Shown here: positions 20,657 to 33,190 of the stretch, piece by piece | How the letters are laid out: every line of letters begins with the position of its first letter | Position numbering within the stretch: position 1 is the first letter of the stretch | From: Uranotaenia lowii | Lineage: Eukaryota > Arthropoda > Insecta > Diptera > Culicidae | Assembly (NCBI RefSeq): GCF_029784155.1 | Contig: NC_073693.1 | Coordinates: 22,480,002 to 22,544,001, forward strand | Direction: 5' to 3' | DNA length: 64,000 nt | Made by a program: the position numbers and the translations under genes | Notes under the pieces: model-generated | Told to the model about the DNA's origin: nothing | What the model saw: the letters and a program-made list of their open reading frames with translations, nothing else | Database searches by the model: none

Positions 20657-21950
20657 GGGATGAGACGAAGGATATGCAGAAAATAAAAAAAAGTTTTTAT
20701 ATAAATAAAATAACATTAAACATGAATTTGGCAACACTGAAGGAAAATGAAATAAAATAAATTTCTATATTTCTATATTTTCGCAATACTAGGCAAAACA
20801 AAGTCAGTCATTAATCTGTTAAGAATATTAAAATCACGACAATGGCGTGGTTGGTAGAATAAGCACCAGTAGCGCAGATTTTTATTAGACCCTTAGCTAT
20901 GTTTAAAAGATGAAAAAAGTTTTGGGAAACGTAAGGCTTGAGACCAAATATTTTCAATGCTTCTTTTCGAAATATTTTTCATTTTTACGCGGTTAAAAAA
21001 AAGTGTAAAAAAGAGTAATTTCATAATTTACTCAAAAGGTTTGATTTGAGTAAATTATAAAATTACTCTTTTTTTACACTTTTTTGTTAACCGTGTAAAA
21101 ATGAAAAATATTTCGAATAGAAGGTTAGAAAATAAGCTTTCTAACGATGTTTTGGGTATTGATGTAGCATTTCATTTAAAGGAGAACAATTGATTTGAAT
21201 ATTATTGAATCTAAAGTATATTTTTCAAAATTTTCTAAGTCTGATGATGTCTGTGAAACGATATGTGGTTATGATAATGATCTGAAAAGTTGAGATAAAT
21301 CAGTTAAATATAAAGATACAGACTGGTATATGACAAATATCATTACGATGAAGTTAATTTTTGACTTTTTGCCGCCTCAAACCCCATAGTGCACAGGTAA
21401 AAAGAGAGATTGATTGAGGGAGCGTAGATTTTTAAGGCTGAATTTGTTTTTGGTTTGGACACCGAAAAATGACGGATTGGCTCAAGGAGCGCAGATTTTC
21501 AAGGCAGCTGTTTATGTTCCGGCTCTGATAAACAAAGACAGAGCTGCTGGAGAGGCACAGATTGGAATGGCTATGTAGATATGAGATGAAGGATATGCAG
21601 AAAATTATAAAGTTGAAAAAAATTAAAATAAAATAATAGTTTTATTTGCAAAATAATAGTTTTAAAGAAAACGAAAATACAAAGTTTTTCTTGAGAATAG
21701 AGGTGAGAAGGAATGTAGGAATGAGATGAAAGATATGGTGAAAATAATTAAAGTTTTTATATAAATAAAATAAAAGTTCAAATTGGCAACACTGAAGAAA
21801 AAAAAATAAATATTTTGGCAACACTAGGTTAGACAAACAAAACAAAGTCAGTCATTGATTTATTCTTGTGAGCGACAGATGTGTCTGAGTGAATCTCTGA
21901 ATTGAGATTAGTAAGAATCTTAAAATCACGGCACTTACTAAAGCCGCTAC
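20657..21950. repeat. Three related copies of an AT-rich dispersed repeat
   Basis: Sequence beginning ATGAGACGAAGGATATGCAG and passing through TTGGCAACACTGAAG to AAAACAAAGTCAGTCATT occurs at 20657-20850, partially at 21583-21660, and at 21717-21950. The arrangement is a dispersed direct repeat with divergence. Nothing coding is inside. Confidence 0.6.
20968..21115. repeat. 148-bp near-perfect palindrome
   Basis: Arms 20968-21036 and 21045-21115 are inverted copies with few differences (CGAAATATTTTTCATTTTTA against its complement), separated by an 8-bp loop AGGTTTGA. Weaker complementarity continues beyond the arms. It lies between copies of the dispersed repeat around it. The shape fits a foldback or tiny MITE. 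No target duplication was found. Confidence 0.75.
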
Positions 21951-22099
21951 TCCTTGCATTCTTCTAAATTTTAATTTTAAAAATGAATGTAAGATGAGGT
22001 GTTAATTATACAATTATCGATACTAATCATCGATCTTCGATTCTCTAAAACATATTGCGATTGATTGTTGTTATTATGGTTCGTAAGGAAAACTACTCA

Positions 22100-23060
22100 T
22101 GTAGCCCCATAAAAGTACCGCGTTTAGCTGATCTTTGATGTTACCTCGCGCTGATTCAACCAACCAATGAAGTGAAGGAAAGCAAGTGGAGTGGATGACT
22201 CGTGCCACCACCATCACCGGTTTGAGTCGGCCGCTTCTTGTTTTGTGACACCTGTGTAACTTTTTTATCCCGCTCTCTTATCTCATTCCCATCTGGTCGA
22301 TGATATATTTGGAAAACACGATCGACCGACCGCGGCCAACAATCCTGCCTGCCTTCTGCCTTCTTGATGTCCACGCTGCGATGATTTTCCGCCAGATTGA
22401 TGTCGCTTTGTATCGTTTAACATTCTTTGTCGCTTTTTTTTCTGTTGTTTGTTGTTGTGGATTTCGTCTTGGAGACACAGCAGAGCTCCGGAAAATGGAA
22501 TGATGGAATGTTAACAGCGCAAACCGTGATAGCCCTATCGATTGTACATACAAATGTAAGGTACTCTGGCCGGACGTTTACGGTTAGAGTGTAGTATTCA
22601 ATGATGTTCGGAATGTTTGTCGAAACATTCTCGGTTCCGTAAAGAGCTGGTTTCCAACTAGTATCTTTCTGTCGGTTTGTCCTTGGGTTGAGGACTGCAA
22701 GAACATATCCAATCCAATGGTCGAGCATCAGAGCGTTATCTGATCATTATGACATAATTTATCTGGAAATTTCCTCGTTGCTGCATCGGAATCTGGACAG
22801 GAATTAATCACGTCAACTGGACGATATGTTTCCCGATTGGTAAAACATGATGAATTTGGTCTGGTGAGCCTCATTATGGTTAATTCTTGATATGCTAGGG
22901 GGATTGAGTCGATTTGGGGTCATTCTTTAATTTCCCTAACCCCGGGGTCTAAAAAGCTTCGTTTTGATTCAAAATTCATCCGTGATTTTTTGCAAAATTT
23001 TAAAGTAACGTTTACATGAGTAAATACAAACTTTTAGGTTTGTATGGGAAAATTGAATAT
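22100..23060. other. GC-richer stretch, probably single-copy, no gene recognised
   Basis: Composition is richer in GC and CpG from about 22140 to 22800. Frames of 67-103 codons overlap on both strands (22156-22728) without domains. No element ends were seen. Confidence 0.3.
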
Positions 23061-23066
23061 TTTGTA

Positions 23067-23961
23067 CCGTAATCCGAGGTAAGATTGATCACTTTTTTCA
23101 ATATATTTCGATTATTTTTTCTGTTAAGAGGAATGTGGCATGTTCTTTTTTTTTAACCAGTACTGGACTCCTATGAACGTAAAACATGAATGCAGATATT
23201 AATTAGACTACTTCAAATATGAACTAAAAATCTTTTTCGTCTCTGTTCTGAATTTGATACTTTGGGGTGACATTGATCAGTCTCTTATCTGACGGTTTTA
23301 ACGAGTTTTCTTGATCATAAAGGATACAAAACACCTTCATGATATTTACATATGCCAGTTTATCAAGTTAACCTTGATTTTTAACGTTTCATTTTAAAAA
23401 TATTTATTATCGAAAAAAAAATCTATGGTGTTGCCTACATTTAGGTGCAAAAATTAGAATAATTCCTAAATATTTTGAGCTTCAAAATACACATTTAATG
23501 TTACCTTCATACATTCCCCAAAGCCCTCCCACTATATCAATTTTCATTTTTCCTTCAAAGTTAACGATTTGATAGGGTTCCTATCCATTTGTCCAATGCT
23601 GGCTTATTCTTGGAAAATGTCCTTATTTTTTTTAAATATAGAAAAATTATCATTAAATTCATATAAAAATAGCACTTTGACTGTCCATATACAAAGAAAA
23701 TAAGTAGTTCTTTCACATTAAACAACCTGTTTACTTCTAAATGCTTTTTGGTTTCATCAGAAGAGCTGTTTGTTTGTGAGCCTTAAAAAAAACAGAAATT
23801 TTAAGATTTTGAAATTAGAATTTTACTTACAAAAAAAATTCAAATACTCAACAAATTTTGCCTATTTGTTACTCAATCAATAGGCTTTCAAACGTAGAAA
23901 ACAGTTTTCAAAAATTCAAACTATAGACTGAGTTATTGATGATAATTACCCCGTTTTACGG
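23067..23961. mobile_element. TA-target TIR element, CCGTAA...GGGG ends
   Basis: Left end CCGTAATCCGAGGTAA and inverted right end CCGTAAAACGGGGTAA are each bordered by TA (23065-23066, 23962-23963). Internal GGGGTGACATTGATCAG near 23265 repeats the terminal theme. There is no coding capacity. A related single end (CCGTAAACTGGGGTTACTAT) occurs at 33211. Confidence 0.6.
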
Positions 23962-23964
23962 TAC

Positions 23965-25293
23965 TTAAAAATCATCATCATTTTTTATTCTTCTGTGCCA
24001 CCGAGCCTGCTAATGGTTTTTATGCCAATTTATAAATTCTCATAAATAAATTTTCTGCCAAAACCGTAACTTCGTATCTTATTAGACAAACAAATTCTTA
24101 GCTGTTAATCAGGGATATGTCTTTTGGCATTGATGAACAATAAATTCAATTGGAAAGGAAAATATAAGATTAATATACAATGAAAGTTCATACTACAGTA
24201 TATCGCATGTCAAATTCAAAAGTTTTTACAAATCTGTATTCCAGTTTTTAAAAAGATGTACATAAGTTGATACACCAATCTGAATTCTTCAGTTTGTTGA
24301 AGATAGATAAATTCCACCAAATTTTCACATATCTACTAAGGAATAGGCTATGTTATCTCATAATAAATTAGAACCATCATAGATTTTATTCCTTAATCGG
24401 ATGCCCGTCTGGCTGTTGTGGTCTGATCATTCAATAATTCACTAGACCACAAAATAAGAGCCCGCATAGAATCGCGAAAGAATCTCGAAAATGAACCCAC
24501 TGAACGTATACGAACGCGCATTGGCCATCTGACATCGAACACGTGTTGCCATCAGTTTTTCTTGTTAGCGAACCCAACATATCACCGGCCTATGCTCATC
24601 CACTTTTGATTCCTGTCTGCCTGCCAGAATCGGACACCTATAGTATTTTGAGTGGAACGAAGAGACCTCATCTTGAAGCATACTTCTTTGGGATGGAAGC
24701 GATTATTTACGCGCGAGATCGCGCACATTCTTCTTGGCATTCTTGAATCCGACAAAAAAAATCGATTCTCCGCGACGACGCGAACCTGTTTCCAAAGGAG
24801 ATTTCATCTTCATTGGGATGGAGTCTGTTGTGTTTTGAAACAGTCTGCCGTGCTGACCGCCGTGTCTCGGAAATTTTGGACGATTTTCAATTGTTGATCC
24901 TCCGCTTGGTTTTGCGGTTTTCGTTTCAAAATATTCAGCCGGCCATCTGAAAAGGTAAACTAAACAGTAAAAGCAAAACAACACACAAGGAAGTTACTAA
25001 TAAGATTTAGATAGAAAAATTAAGGTCTCCAAAACCAAAATAAGTGGAAAACTGACCAATTTTAGGTTAACGATTCCAAACGATTGAATGTTCAATCGGA
25101 ACAGAACTGTGAATCCACGGAAACACACGTGTTTTCTCTACACTCACCGATCAGATTCCACTCCAATCATATCATACTTGAGATTTTAAAAAATTGGCAC
25201 GAGATACTGTACCAATTTGGCATTAACAAGCTGTGTCACCGCCGGCATTGTCCTCTCAGCGCAATCGCATTGCATTTATCTGAAAGAAACTCA
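23965..25293. other. AT-rich, then GC-richer DNA; no gene assigned
   Basis: From 24440 the composition becomes more balanced. A minus-strand frame at 24703-24984 follows a plausible acceptor (TTTACCTTTTCAG, near 24949), so it might be an exon of a gene read leftward. Translation shows no known domain and the phase does not join the candidate first exon beyond the satellite. Confidence 0.25.
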
Positions 25294-28200
25294 TGTTATT
25301 TTTTGTCATTTTTAATTTCTGTAATTTCTGTAATTTCGGTCATTTTCGTAATTTTTGTCATTTTTGTCATTTTTGTCATTTTTGTCATTTTTGTCATTTT
25401 TGTCATTTTTGTCATTTTTGTCATTTTTGTCATTTTTGTCATTTTTGTCATTTTTGTCATTTTTGTCATTTTTGTCATTTTTGTCATTTTTGTCATTTTT
25501 GTCATTTTTGTCATTTTTGTCATTTTTGTCATTTTTGTCATTTTTGTCATTTTTGTCATTTTTGTCATTTTTGTCATTTTTGTCATTTTTGTCATTTTTG
25601 TCATTTTTGTCATTTTTGTCATTTTTGTCATTTTTGTCATTTTTGTCATTTTTGTCATTTTTGTCATTTTTGTCATTTTTGTCATTTTTGTCATTTTTGT
25701 CATTTTTGTCATTTTTGTCATTTTTGTCATTTTTGTCATTTTTGTCATTTTTGTCATTTTTGTCATTTTTGTCATTTTTGTCATTTTTGTCATTTTGTCA
25801 TTTTTGTCATTTTTGTCATTTTTGTCATTTTTGTCATTTTTGTCATTTTTGTCATTTTTGTCATTTTTGTCATTTTTGTCATTTTTGTCATTTTTGTCAT
25901 TTTTGTCATTTTTGTCATTTTTGTCATTTTTGTCATTTTTGTCATTTTTGTCATTTTTGTCATTTTTGTCATTTTTGTCATTTTTGTCATTTTTGTCATT
26001 TTTGTCATTTTTGTCATTTTTGTCATTTTTGTCGTTTTTGTCATTTTTGTCATTTTTGTCATTCTTATCATTTTTGTCATTTTTGTCATTTTTGTCATTT
26101 TTGTCATTTTTGTCATTTTTGTCATTTTTGTCATTTTTGTCATTTTTGTCATTTTTGTCATTTTTGTCATTTTTGTCATTTTTGTCATTTTTGTCATTTT
26201 TGTCATTTTTGTCATTTTTGTCATTTTTGTCATTTTTGTCATTTTTGTCATTTTTGTCATTTTTGTCATTTTTGTCATTTTTGTCATTTTTGTCATTTTT
26301 GTCATTTTTGTCATTTTTGTCATTTTTGTCATTTTTGTCATTTTTGTCATTTTTGTCATTTTTGTCATTTTTGTCATTTTTGTCATTTTTGTCATTTTTG
26401 TCATTTTTGTCATTTTTGTCATTTTTGTCATTTTTGTCATTTTTGTCATTTTTGTCATTTTTGTCATTTTTGTCATTTTTGTCATTTTTGTCATTTTTGT
26501 CATTTTTGTCATTTTTGTCATTTTTGTCATTTTTGTCATTTTTGTCATTTTTGTCATTTTTGTCATTTTTGTCATTTTTGTCATTTTTGTCATTTTTGTC
26601 ATTTTTGTCATTTTTGTCATTTTTGTCATTTTTGTCATTTTTGTCATTTTTGTCATTTTTGTCATTTTTGTCATTTTTGTCATTTTTGTCATTTTTGTCA
26701 TTTTTGTCATTTTTGTCATTTTTGTCATTTTTGTCATTTTTGTCATTTTTGTCATTTTTGTCATTTTTGTCATTTTTGTCATTTTTGTCATTTTTGTCAT
26801 TTTTGTCATTTTTGTCATTTTTGTCATTTTTGTCATTTTTGTCATTTTTGTCATTTTTGTCATTTTTGTCATTTTTGTCATTTTTGTCATTTTTGTCATT
26901 TTTGTCATTTTTGTCATTTTTGTCATTTTTGTCATTTTTGTCATTTTTGTCATTTTTGTCATTTTTGTCATTTTTGTCATTTTTGTCATTTTTGTCATTT
27001 TTGTCATTTTTGTCATTTTTGTCATTTTTGTCATTTTTGTCATTTTTGTCATTTTTGTCATTTTTGTCATTTTTGTCATTTTTGTCATTTTTGTCATTTT
27101 TGTCATTTTTGTCATTTTTGTCATTTTTGTCTGTTATGTCATTTTTGTCATTTTTGTCATTTTTGTCATTTTTGTCATTTTTGTCATTTTTGTCATTTTT
27201 GTCATTTTTGTCATTTTTGTCATTTTTGTCATTTTTGTCATTTTTGTCATTTTTGTCATTTTTGTCATTTTTGTCATTTTTGTCATTTTTGTCATTTTTG
27301 TCATTTTTGTCATTTTTGTCATTTTTGTCATTTTTGTCATTTTTGTCATTTTTGTCATTTTTGTCATTTTTGTCATTTTTGTCATTTTGTCATTTTTGTC
27401 ATTTTTGTCATTTTTGTCATTTTTGTCATTTTTGTCATTTTTGTCATTTTTGTCATTTTTGTCATTTTTGTCATTTTTGTCATTTTTGTCATTTTTGTCA
27501 TTTTTGTCATTTTTGTCATTTTTGTCATTTTTGTCATTTTTGTCATTTTTGTCATTTTTGTCATTTTTGTCATTTTTGTCATTTTTGTCGTTTTTGTCAT
27601 TTTTGTCATTTTTGTCATTCTTATCATTTTTGTCATTTTTGTCATTTTTGTCATTTTTGTCATTTTTGTCATTTTTGTCATTTTTGTCATTTTTGTCATT
27701 TTTGTCATTTTTGTCATTTTTGTCATTTTTGTCATTTTTGTCATTTTTGTCATTTTTGTCATTTTTGTCATTTTTGTCATTTTTGTCATTTTTGTCATTT
27801 TTGTCATTTTTGTCATTTTTGTCATTTTTGTCATTTTTGTCATTTTTGTCATTTTTGTCATTTTTGTCATTTTTGTCATTTTTGTCATTTTTGTCATTTT
27901 TGTCATTTTTGTCATTTTTGTCATTTTTGTCATTTTTGTCATTTTTGTCATTTTTGTCATTTTTGTCATTTTTGTCATTTTTGTCATTTTTGTCATTTTT
28001 GTCATTTTTGTCATTTTTGTCATTTTGTCATTTTTGTCATTTTTGTCATTTTTGTCATTTTTGTCATTTTTGTCATTTTTGTCATTTTTGTCATTTTTGT
28101 CATTTTTGTCATTTTTGTCATTTTTGTCATTTTTGTCATTTTTGTCATTTTTGTCATTTTTGTCATTTTTGTCATTTTTGTCATTTTTGTCATTTTTGTC

Positions 28201-31200
28201 ATTTTTGTCATTTTTGTCATTTTTGTCATTTTTGTCATTTTTGTCATTTTTGTCATTTTTGTCATTTTTGTCATTTTTGTCATTTTTGTCATTTTTGTCA
28301 TTTTTGTCATTTTTGTCATTTTTGTCATTTTTGTCATTTTTGTCATTTTTGTCATTTTTGTCATTTTTGTCATTTTTGTCATTTTTGTCATTTTTGTCAT
28401 TTTTGTCATTTTTGTCATTTTTGTCATTTTTGTCATTTTTGTCATTTTTGTCATTTTTGTCATTTTTGTCATTTTTGTCATTTTTGTCATTTTTGTCATT
28501 TTTGTCATTTTTGTCATTTTTGTCATTTTTTTCACTTTTGTCATTTTTGTCATTTTTGTCATTTTTGTCATTTTTGTCATTTTTGTCATTTTTGTCATTT
28601 TTGTCATTTTTGTTATTTTTGTCATTTTTGTCATTTTTGTCATTTTTGTCATTTTTGTCATTTTTGTCATTTTTGTCATTTTTGTCATTTTTGTCATTTT
28701 TGTCATTTTTGTCATTTTTGTCATTTTTGTCATTTTTGTCATTTTTGTCATTTTTGTCATTTTTGTCATTTTTGTCATTTTTGTCATTTTTGTCATTTTT
28801 GTCATTTTTGTCATTTTTGTCATTTTTGTCATTTTTGTCATTTTTGTCATTTTTGTCAATTTTGTCATTTTTGTCATTTTTGTCATTTTTGTCATTTTTG
28901 TCATTTTTGTCATTTTTGTCATTTTTGTCATTTTTGTCATTTTTGTCATTTTTGTCATTTTTGTCATTTTTGTCATTTTTGTCATTTTTGTCATTTTTGT
29001 CATTTTTGTCATTTTTGTCATTTTTGTCATTTTTGTCATTTTTGTCATTTTTGTCATTTTTGTCATTTTTGTCATTTTTGTCATTTTTGTCATTTTTGTC
29101 ATTTTTGTCATTTTTGTCATTTTTGTCATTTTTGTCATTTTGTCATTTTTGTCATTTTTGTCATTTTTGTCATTTTTGTCATTTTTGTCATTTTTGTCAT
29201 TTTTGTCATTTTTGTCATTTTTGTCATTTTTGTCATTTTTGTCATTTTTGTCATTTTTGTCGTTTTTGTCATTTTTGTCATTTTTGTCATTCTTATCATT
29301 TTTGTCATTTTTGTCATTTTTGTCATTTTTGTCATTTTTGTCATTTTTGTCATTTTTGTCATTTTTGTCATTTTTGTCATTTTTGTCATTTTTGTCATTT
29401 TTGTCATTTTTGTCATTTTTGTCATTTTTGTCATTTTTGTCATTTTTGTCATTTTTGTCATTTTTGTCATTTTTGTCATTTTTGTCATTTTTGTCATTTT
29501 TGTCATTTTTGTCATTTTTGTCATTTTTGTCATTTTTGTCATTTTTGTCATTTTTGTCATTTTTGTCATTTTTGTCATTTTTGTCATTTTTGTCATTTTT
29601 GTCATTTTTGTCATTTTTGTCATTTTTGTCATTTTTGTCATTTTTGTCATTTTTGTCATTTTTGTCATTTTTGTCATTTTTGTCATTTTTGTCATTTTTG
29701 TCATTTTTGTCATTTTGTCATTTTTGTCATTTTTGTCATTTTTGTCATTTTTGTCATTTTTGTCATTTTTGTCATTTTTGTCATTTTTGTCATTTTTGTC
29801 ATTTTTGTCATTTTTGTCATTTTTGTCATTTTTGTCATTTTTGTCATTTTTGTCATTTTTGTCGTTTTTGTCATTTTTGTCATTTTTGTCATTCTTATCA
29901 TTTTTGTCATTTTTGTCATTTTTGTCATTTTTGTCATTTTTGTCATTTTTGTCATTTTTGTCATTTTTGTCATTTTTGTCATTTTTGTCATTTTTGTCAT
30001 TTTTGTCATTTTTGTCATTTTTGTCATTTTTGTCATTTTTGTCATTTTTGTCATTTTTGTCATTTTTGTCATTTTTGTCATTTTTGTCATTTTTGTCATT
30101 TTTGTCATTTTTGTCATTTTTGTCATTTTTGTCATTTTTGTCATTTTTGTCATTTTTGTCATTTTTGTCATTTTTGTCATTTTTGTCATTTTTGTCATTT
30201 TTGTCATTTTTGTCATTTTTGTCATTTTTGTCATTTTTGTCATTTTTGTCATTTTTGTCATTTTTGTCATTTTTGTCATTTTTGTCATTTTTGTCATTTT
30301 TGTCATTTTTGTCATTTTTGTCATTTTTGTCATTTTTGTCATTTTTGTCATTTTTGTCATTTTTGTCATTTTTGTCATTTTTGTCATTTTTGTCATTTTT
30401 GTCATTTTTGTCATTTTTGTCATTTTTATCATTTTTGTCATTTTTGTCATTTTTGTCATTTTGTCATTTTTGTCATTTTTGTCATTTTTGTCATTTTTGT
30501 CATTTTTGTCATTTTTGTCATTTTTGTCATTTTTGTCATTTTTGTCATTTTTGTCATTTTTGTCATTTTTGTCATTTTTGTCATTTTTGTCATTTTTGTC
30601 ATTTTTGTCATTTTTGTCATTTTTGTCATTTTTGTCATTTTTGTCATTTTTGTCATTTTTGTCATTTTTGTCATTTTTGTCATTTTTGTCATTTTTGTCA
30701 TTTTTGTCATTTTTGTCATTTTTGTCATTTTTGTCATTTTTGTCATTTTTGTCATTTTTGTCATTTTTGTCATTTTTGTCATTTTTGTCATTTTTGTCAT
30801 TTTTGTCATTTTTGTCATTTTTGTCATTTTTGTCATTTTTGTCATTTTTGTCATTTTTGTCATTTTTGTCATTTTTGTCATTTTTGTCATTTTTGTCATT
30901 TTTGTCATTTTTGTCATTTTTGTCATTTTTGTCATTTTTGTCATTTTTGTCATTTTTGTCATTTTTGTCATTTTTGTCATTTTTGTCATTTTTGTCATTT
31001 TTTTCATTTTTGTCATTTTTGTTATTTTTGTCATTTTTGTCATTTTTGTCATTTTTTTTTTCATTTTTGTCATTTTTTTTCATTTTTGTCATTTTTTTCC
31101 ATTTTTGTCATTTTTGTCATTTTTGTTATTTTTGTCATTTTCGCCATTTTTTTCATTTTTATTATTTTTGTCATTTTTGTCATTTTTATCATTTTTATAA

Positions 31201-31222
31201 CAGTTTTTGTCATTTTTGTCAC
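25294..31222. repeat. 5.9-kb satellite array of the 9-mer TTTTTGTCA
   Basis: About 650 tandem copies of TTTTTGTCA. The first 60 bp and the last 230 bp are degenerate, while the interior is almost uniform, the usual profile of a satellite homogenised by unequal exchange. Variants are shared: an 8-mer with one T missing (near 25791, 27384, 28021, 29136, 29711, 30457) and a cassette GTCG followed 30 bp later by TTCTTATC (26031, 27587, 29259, 29861). Frames of some 2000 codons run through it because the unit has no stop in five of six frames; they are not genes. Confidence 0.95.
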
Positions 31223-33190
31223 TTGGTTGGGTACCACTCACCTGAAACAAACCGTTTGCAACACAACATCCGGTTTGAATATGTTGCATCCAAAAGACTT
31301 CTCTCGCGCTCATCGTTTAACCTTTTCAAGCGACAAACCCGCTAATCTCTGAACGAATTATGCTGTGTTGATGATAACCGATGCTAGCCTGACGAAACAT
31401 GCTCACACCTGGTTGTGCCGTTTGACGATGTTGTGAGATTTGTCTCCGCCGCAGCATCCTTCATTCTCTTTATGTTGTGGTCGAGAGAGCTTCGAATTCA
31501 ATGTTTTGATTTCTGCTTCCATTAGCCTGTCGGATGTGTAACGTAATCGGATAAGCCGCAGCAGCGTGGCTTCGCTCGGTTTTCTGCTAAGCTTTAAATG
31601 AGAGATGTTTCGAACTTTCGGTTGTTGTTGCATGCTTCACTGAGCAGCAGGTCACATGTTGCGTTGCGACTAACCCCGGAAAAAAAACTTGAAGGCGCGC
31701 ACCGACAGACAACAAACTATAAACATTCAACGACCAGAGACAGAGCAGAGGCAGGTATCTCGGACAAATCCCCGCCGAATCCATGTCAGTCTGTTTGAGA
31801 CCGCGGACGATTGCGGGTGGATTATCGAGAGGATTACAAAACGAACGACATTGAATCCCTGAGGGAGAAGAGTCACAAGACCGTTTAAGTGATCGAGCAT
31901 TCGACGTCGTTGTTTTCGTCTTCGGCTGGATCTGGTTCGTTCGTTTGGTTGTTAGCGGCTGCGGGGACGTTTTTCGGTTTCGCATGTGGCGACCGTGAAG
32001 CACAGATAGAACTTTTTTTTCTGTCTTTCTGTCTTCTACTTTTTGGGGTTTCTTGTGGAATGCGAAGGTCGTCCGGGGGATTAGCAGCAGCCTCCGAGGG
32101 TCACCGATGAACGACTTCTTGTTGCGGCGATCTTCGGCTGCGGGACACAAAACAGGACGCGGAATATAGCCTAAAGTGTCTATCATGTTTGCGGTATCGT
32201 GTCTTCGTCGTCGAAGTAATTCGGCGTGAGTGTGTTGTTTGCCCCGGAGCAATAGGCAACAAAGAATGGGATTTGCTCCCCACAAGCGCAAGACGAAGGA
32301 ATGTCGAAGAATTTGAACAATTTCGCTCGCGGAACGAAACGACTCAATATCCGTAACTTGCCTCGCGTGCCACCACTTCTCGAAGCTTAACTGCCTTATG
32401 TCCGAACGAAAGGAATCGAGAGTTGTAAAATTGTTGTGGCTTCCCGGGAAGAATTGTCTTTTTTTACCGGTAACCGCATTCGGCAACTTTAGGGGAGGAA
32501 AATGTGTTTTGGTAATTTGACAACCAAAACAACAACAACTTGCTACACATGTTTTGTTTGAAATTGTCATTGATGTTGATAGTGAAGAAGATTTCGATCG
32601 CCTACTTGTTGATGAGAAACTCACGTTTGTAAGATTTGATCTTAAAGAAAAAAATTGAAATAAAAACAATTTCAAAGCGTAAAATGGGCAACTGAAAAGG
32701 GGTCGAACCTGCGAATGAGATAAAAATTGGAAAAAAGAAAAAAAAAATAAAGGTGTCTCGCTGCAAAACCGTTTGTGCTGTGATGTGATAAGTTCTTCTC
32801 GATTTGAATCAGAATAAGAGAGCTCCTCCTCAACCATAATAAATGATACCTACCTGTTGAATGAGTGCTGCAATCAAAGGAGGCACGGCGAAAAGAGAGA
32901 TTACAAAATTAAAAGTGTTTTGCTGGAGTCGTGACAACAACAAAATGTGATCTTGTGAAGAAGAAAAAATTGGAGGATGCGCTTTTAGAATGCAAATGTC
33001 GATCGATTCAAGCCGAAATGTCTTGGAAAACTAAGAGGATGGGGTGTGATTGATTTGAAAATTGGGAAACGGATTTTTTGGATTCCCAGAATCGAAGTCG
33101 ACTTTAGGGAGTGATCATTGCTTCGCCAGCGGAAGAACGGATTGGCTCGGCTTGGAGAGGTTTGCTGAGAAGATTTAAAGGTATGGTGAA
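31223..33190 (-). other. GC-richer island with candidate first exon
   Basis: The island is richer in GC and CpG than the flanks and carries no repeat. On the minus strand, ATG at 31313 opens 24 codons (MSAREVFWMQHIQTG...) that end in phase 0 at CAG/GTGAGT (exon end 31242), a perfect donor. A 416-codon minus frame (31587-32837) also lies here, but its composition (long phenylalanine, serine and arginine runs) is not convincing. I suggest a promoter and 5' exon of a leftward gene whose first intron contains the satellite. This is inferred from composition and one splice signal. Confidence 0.35.

Noticed and set aside
25294..31222. CRISPR-like array
   Set aside because: Units are only 9 bp, contiguous and without unique spacers, and the setting is eukaryotic.
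25084..31352. Three plus-strand frames of about 2000 codons and minus-strand MTK/NDK-repeat frames
   Set aside because: They follow from a 9-bp unit (a multiple of three) that lacks stops in five of six frames. The translations are pure FVI, FLS, FCH, MTK or NDK repeats that change register at each one-base deletion.
31587..32837. 416-codon minus-strand frame as a real gene
   Set aside because: Low-complexity composition, no domain, no conserved motif. Length alone is weak in a GC-richer island. Kept only as part of the island description.
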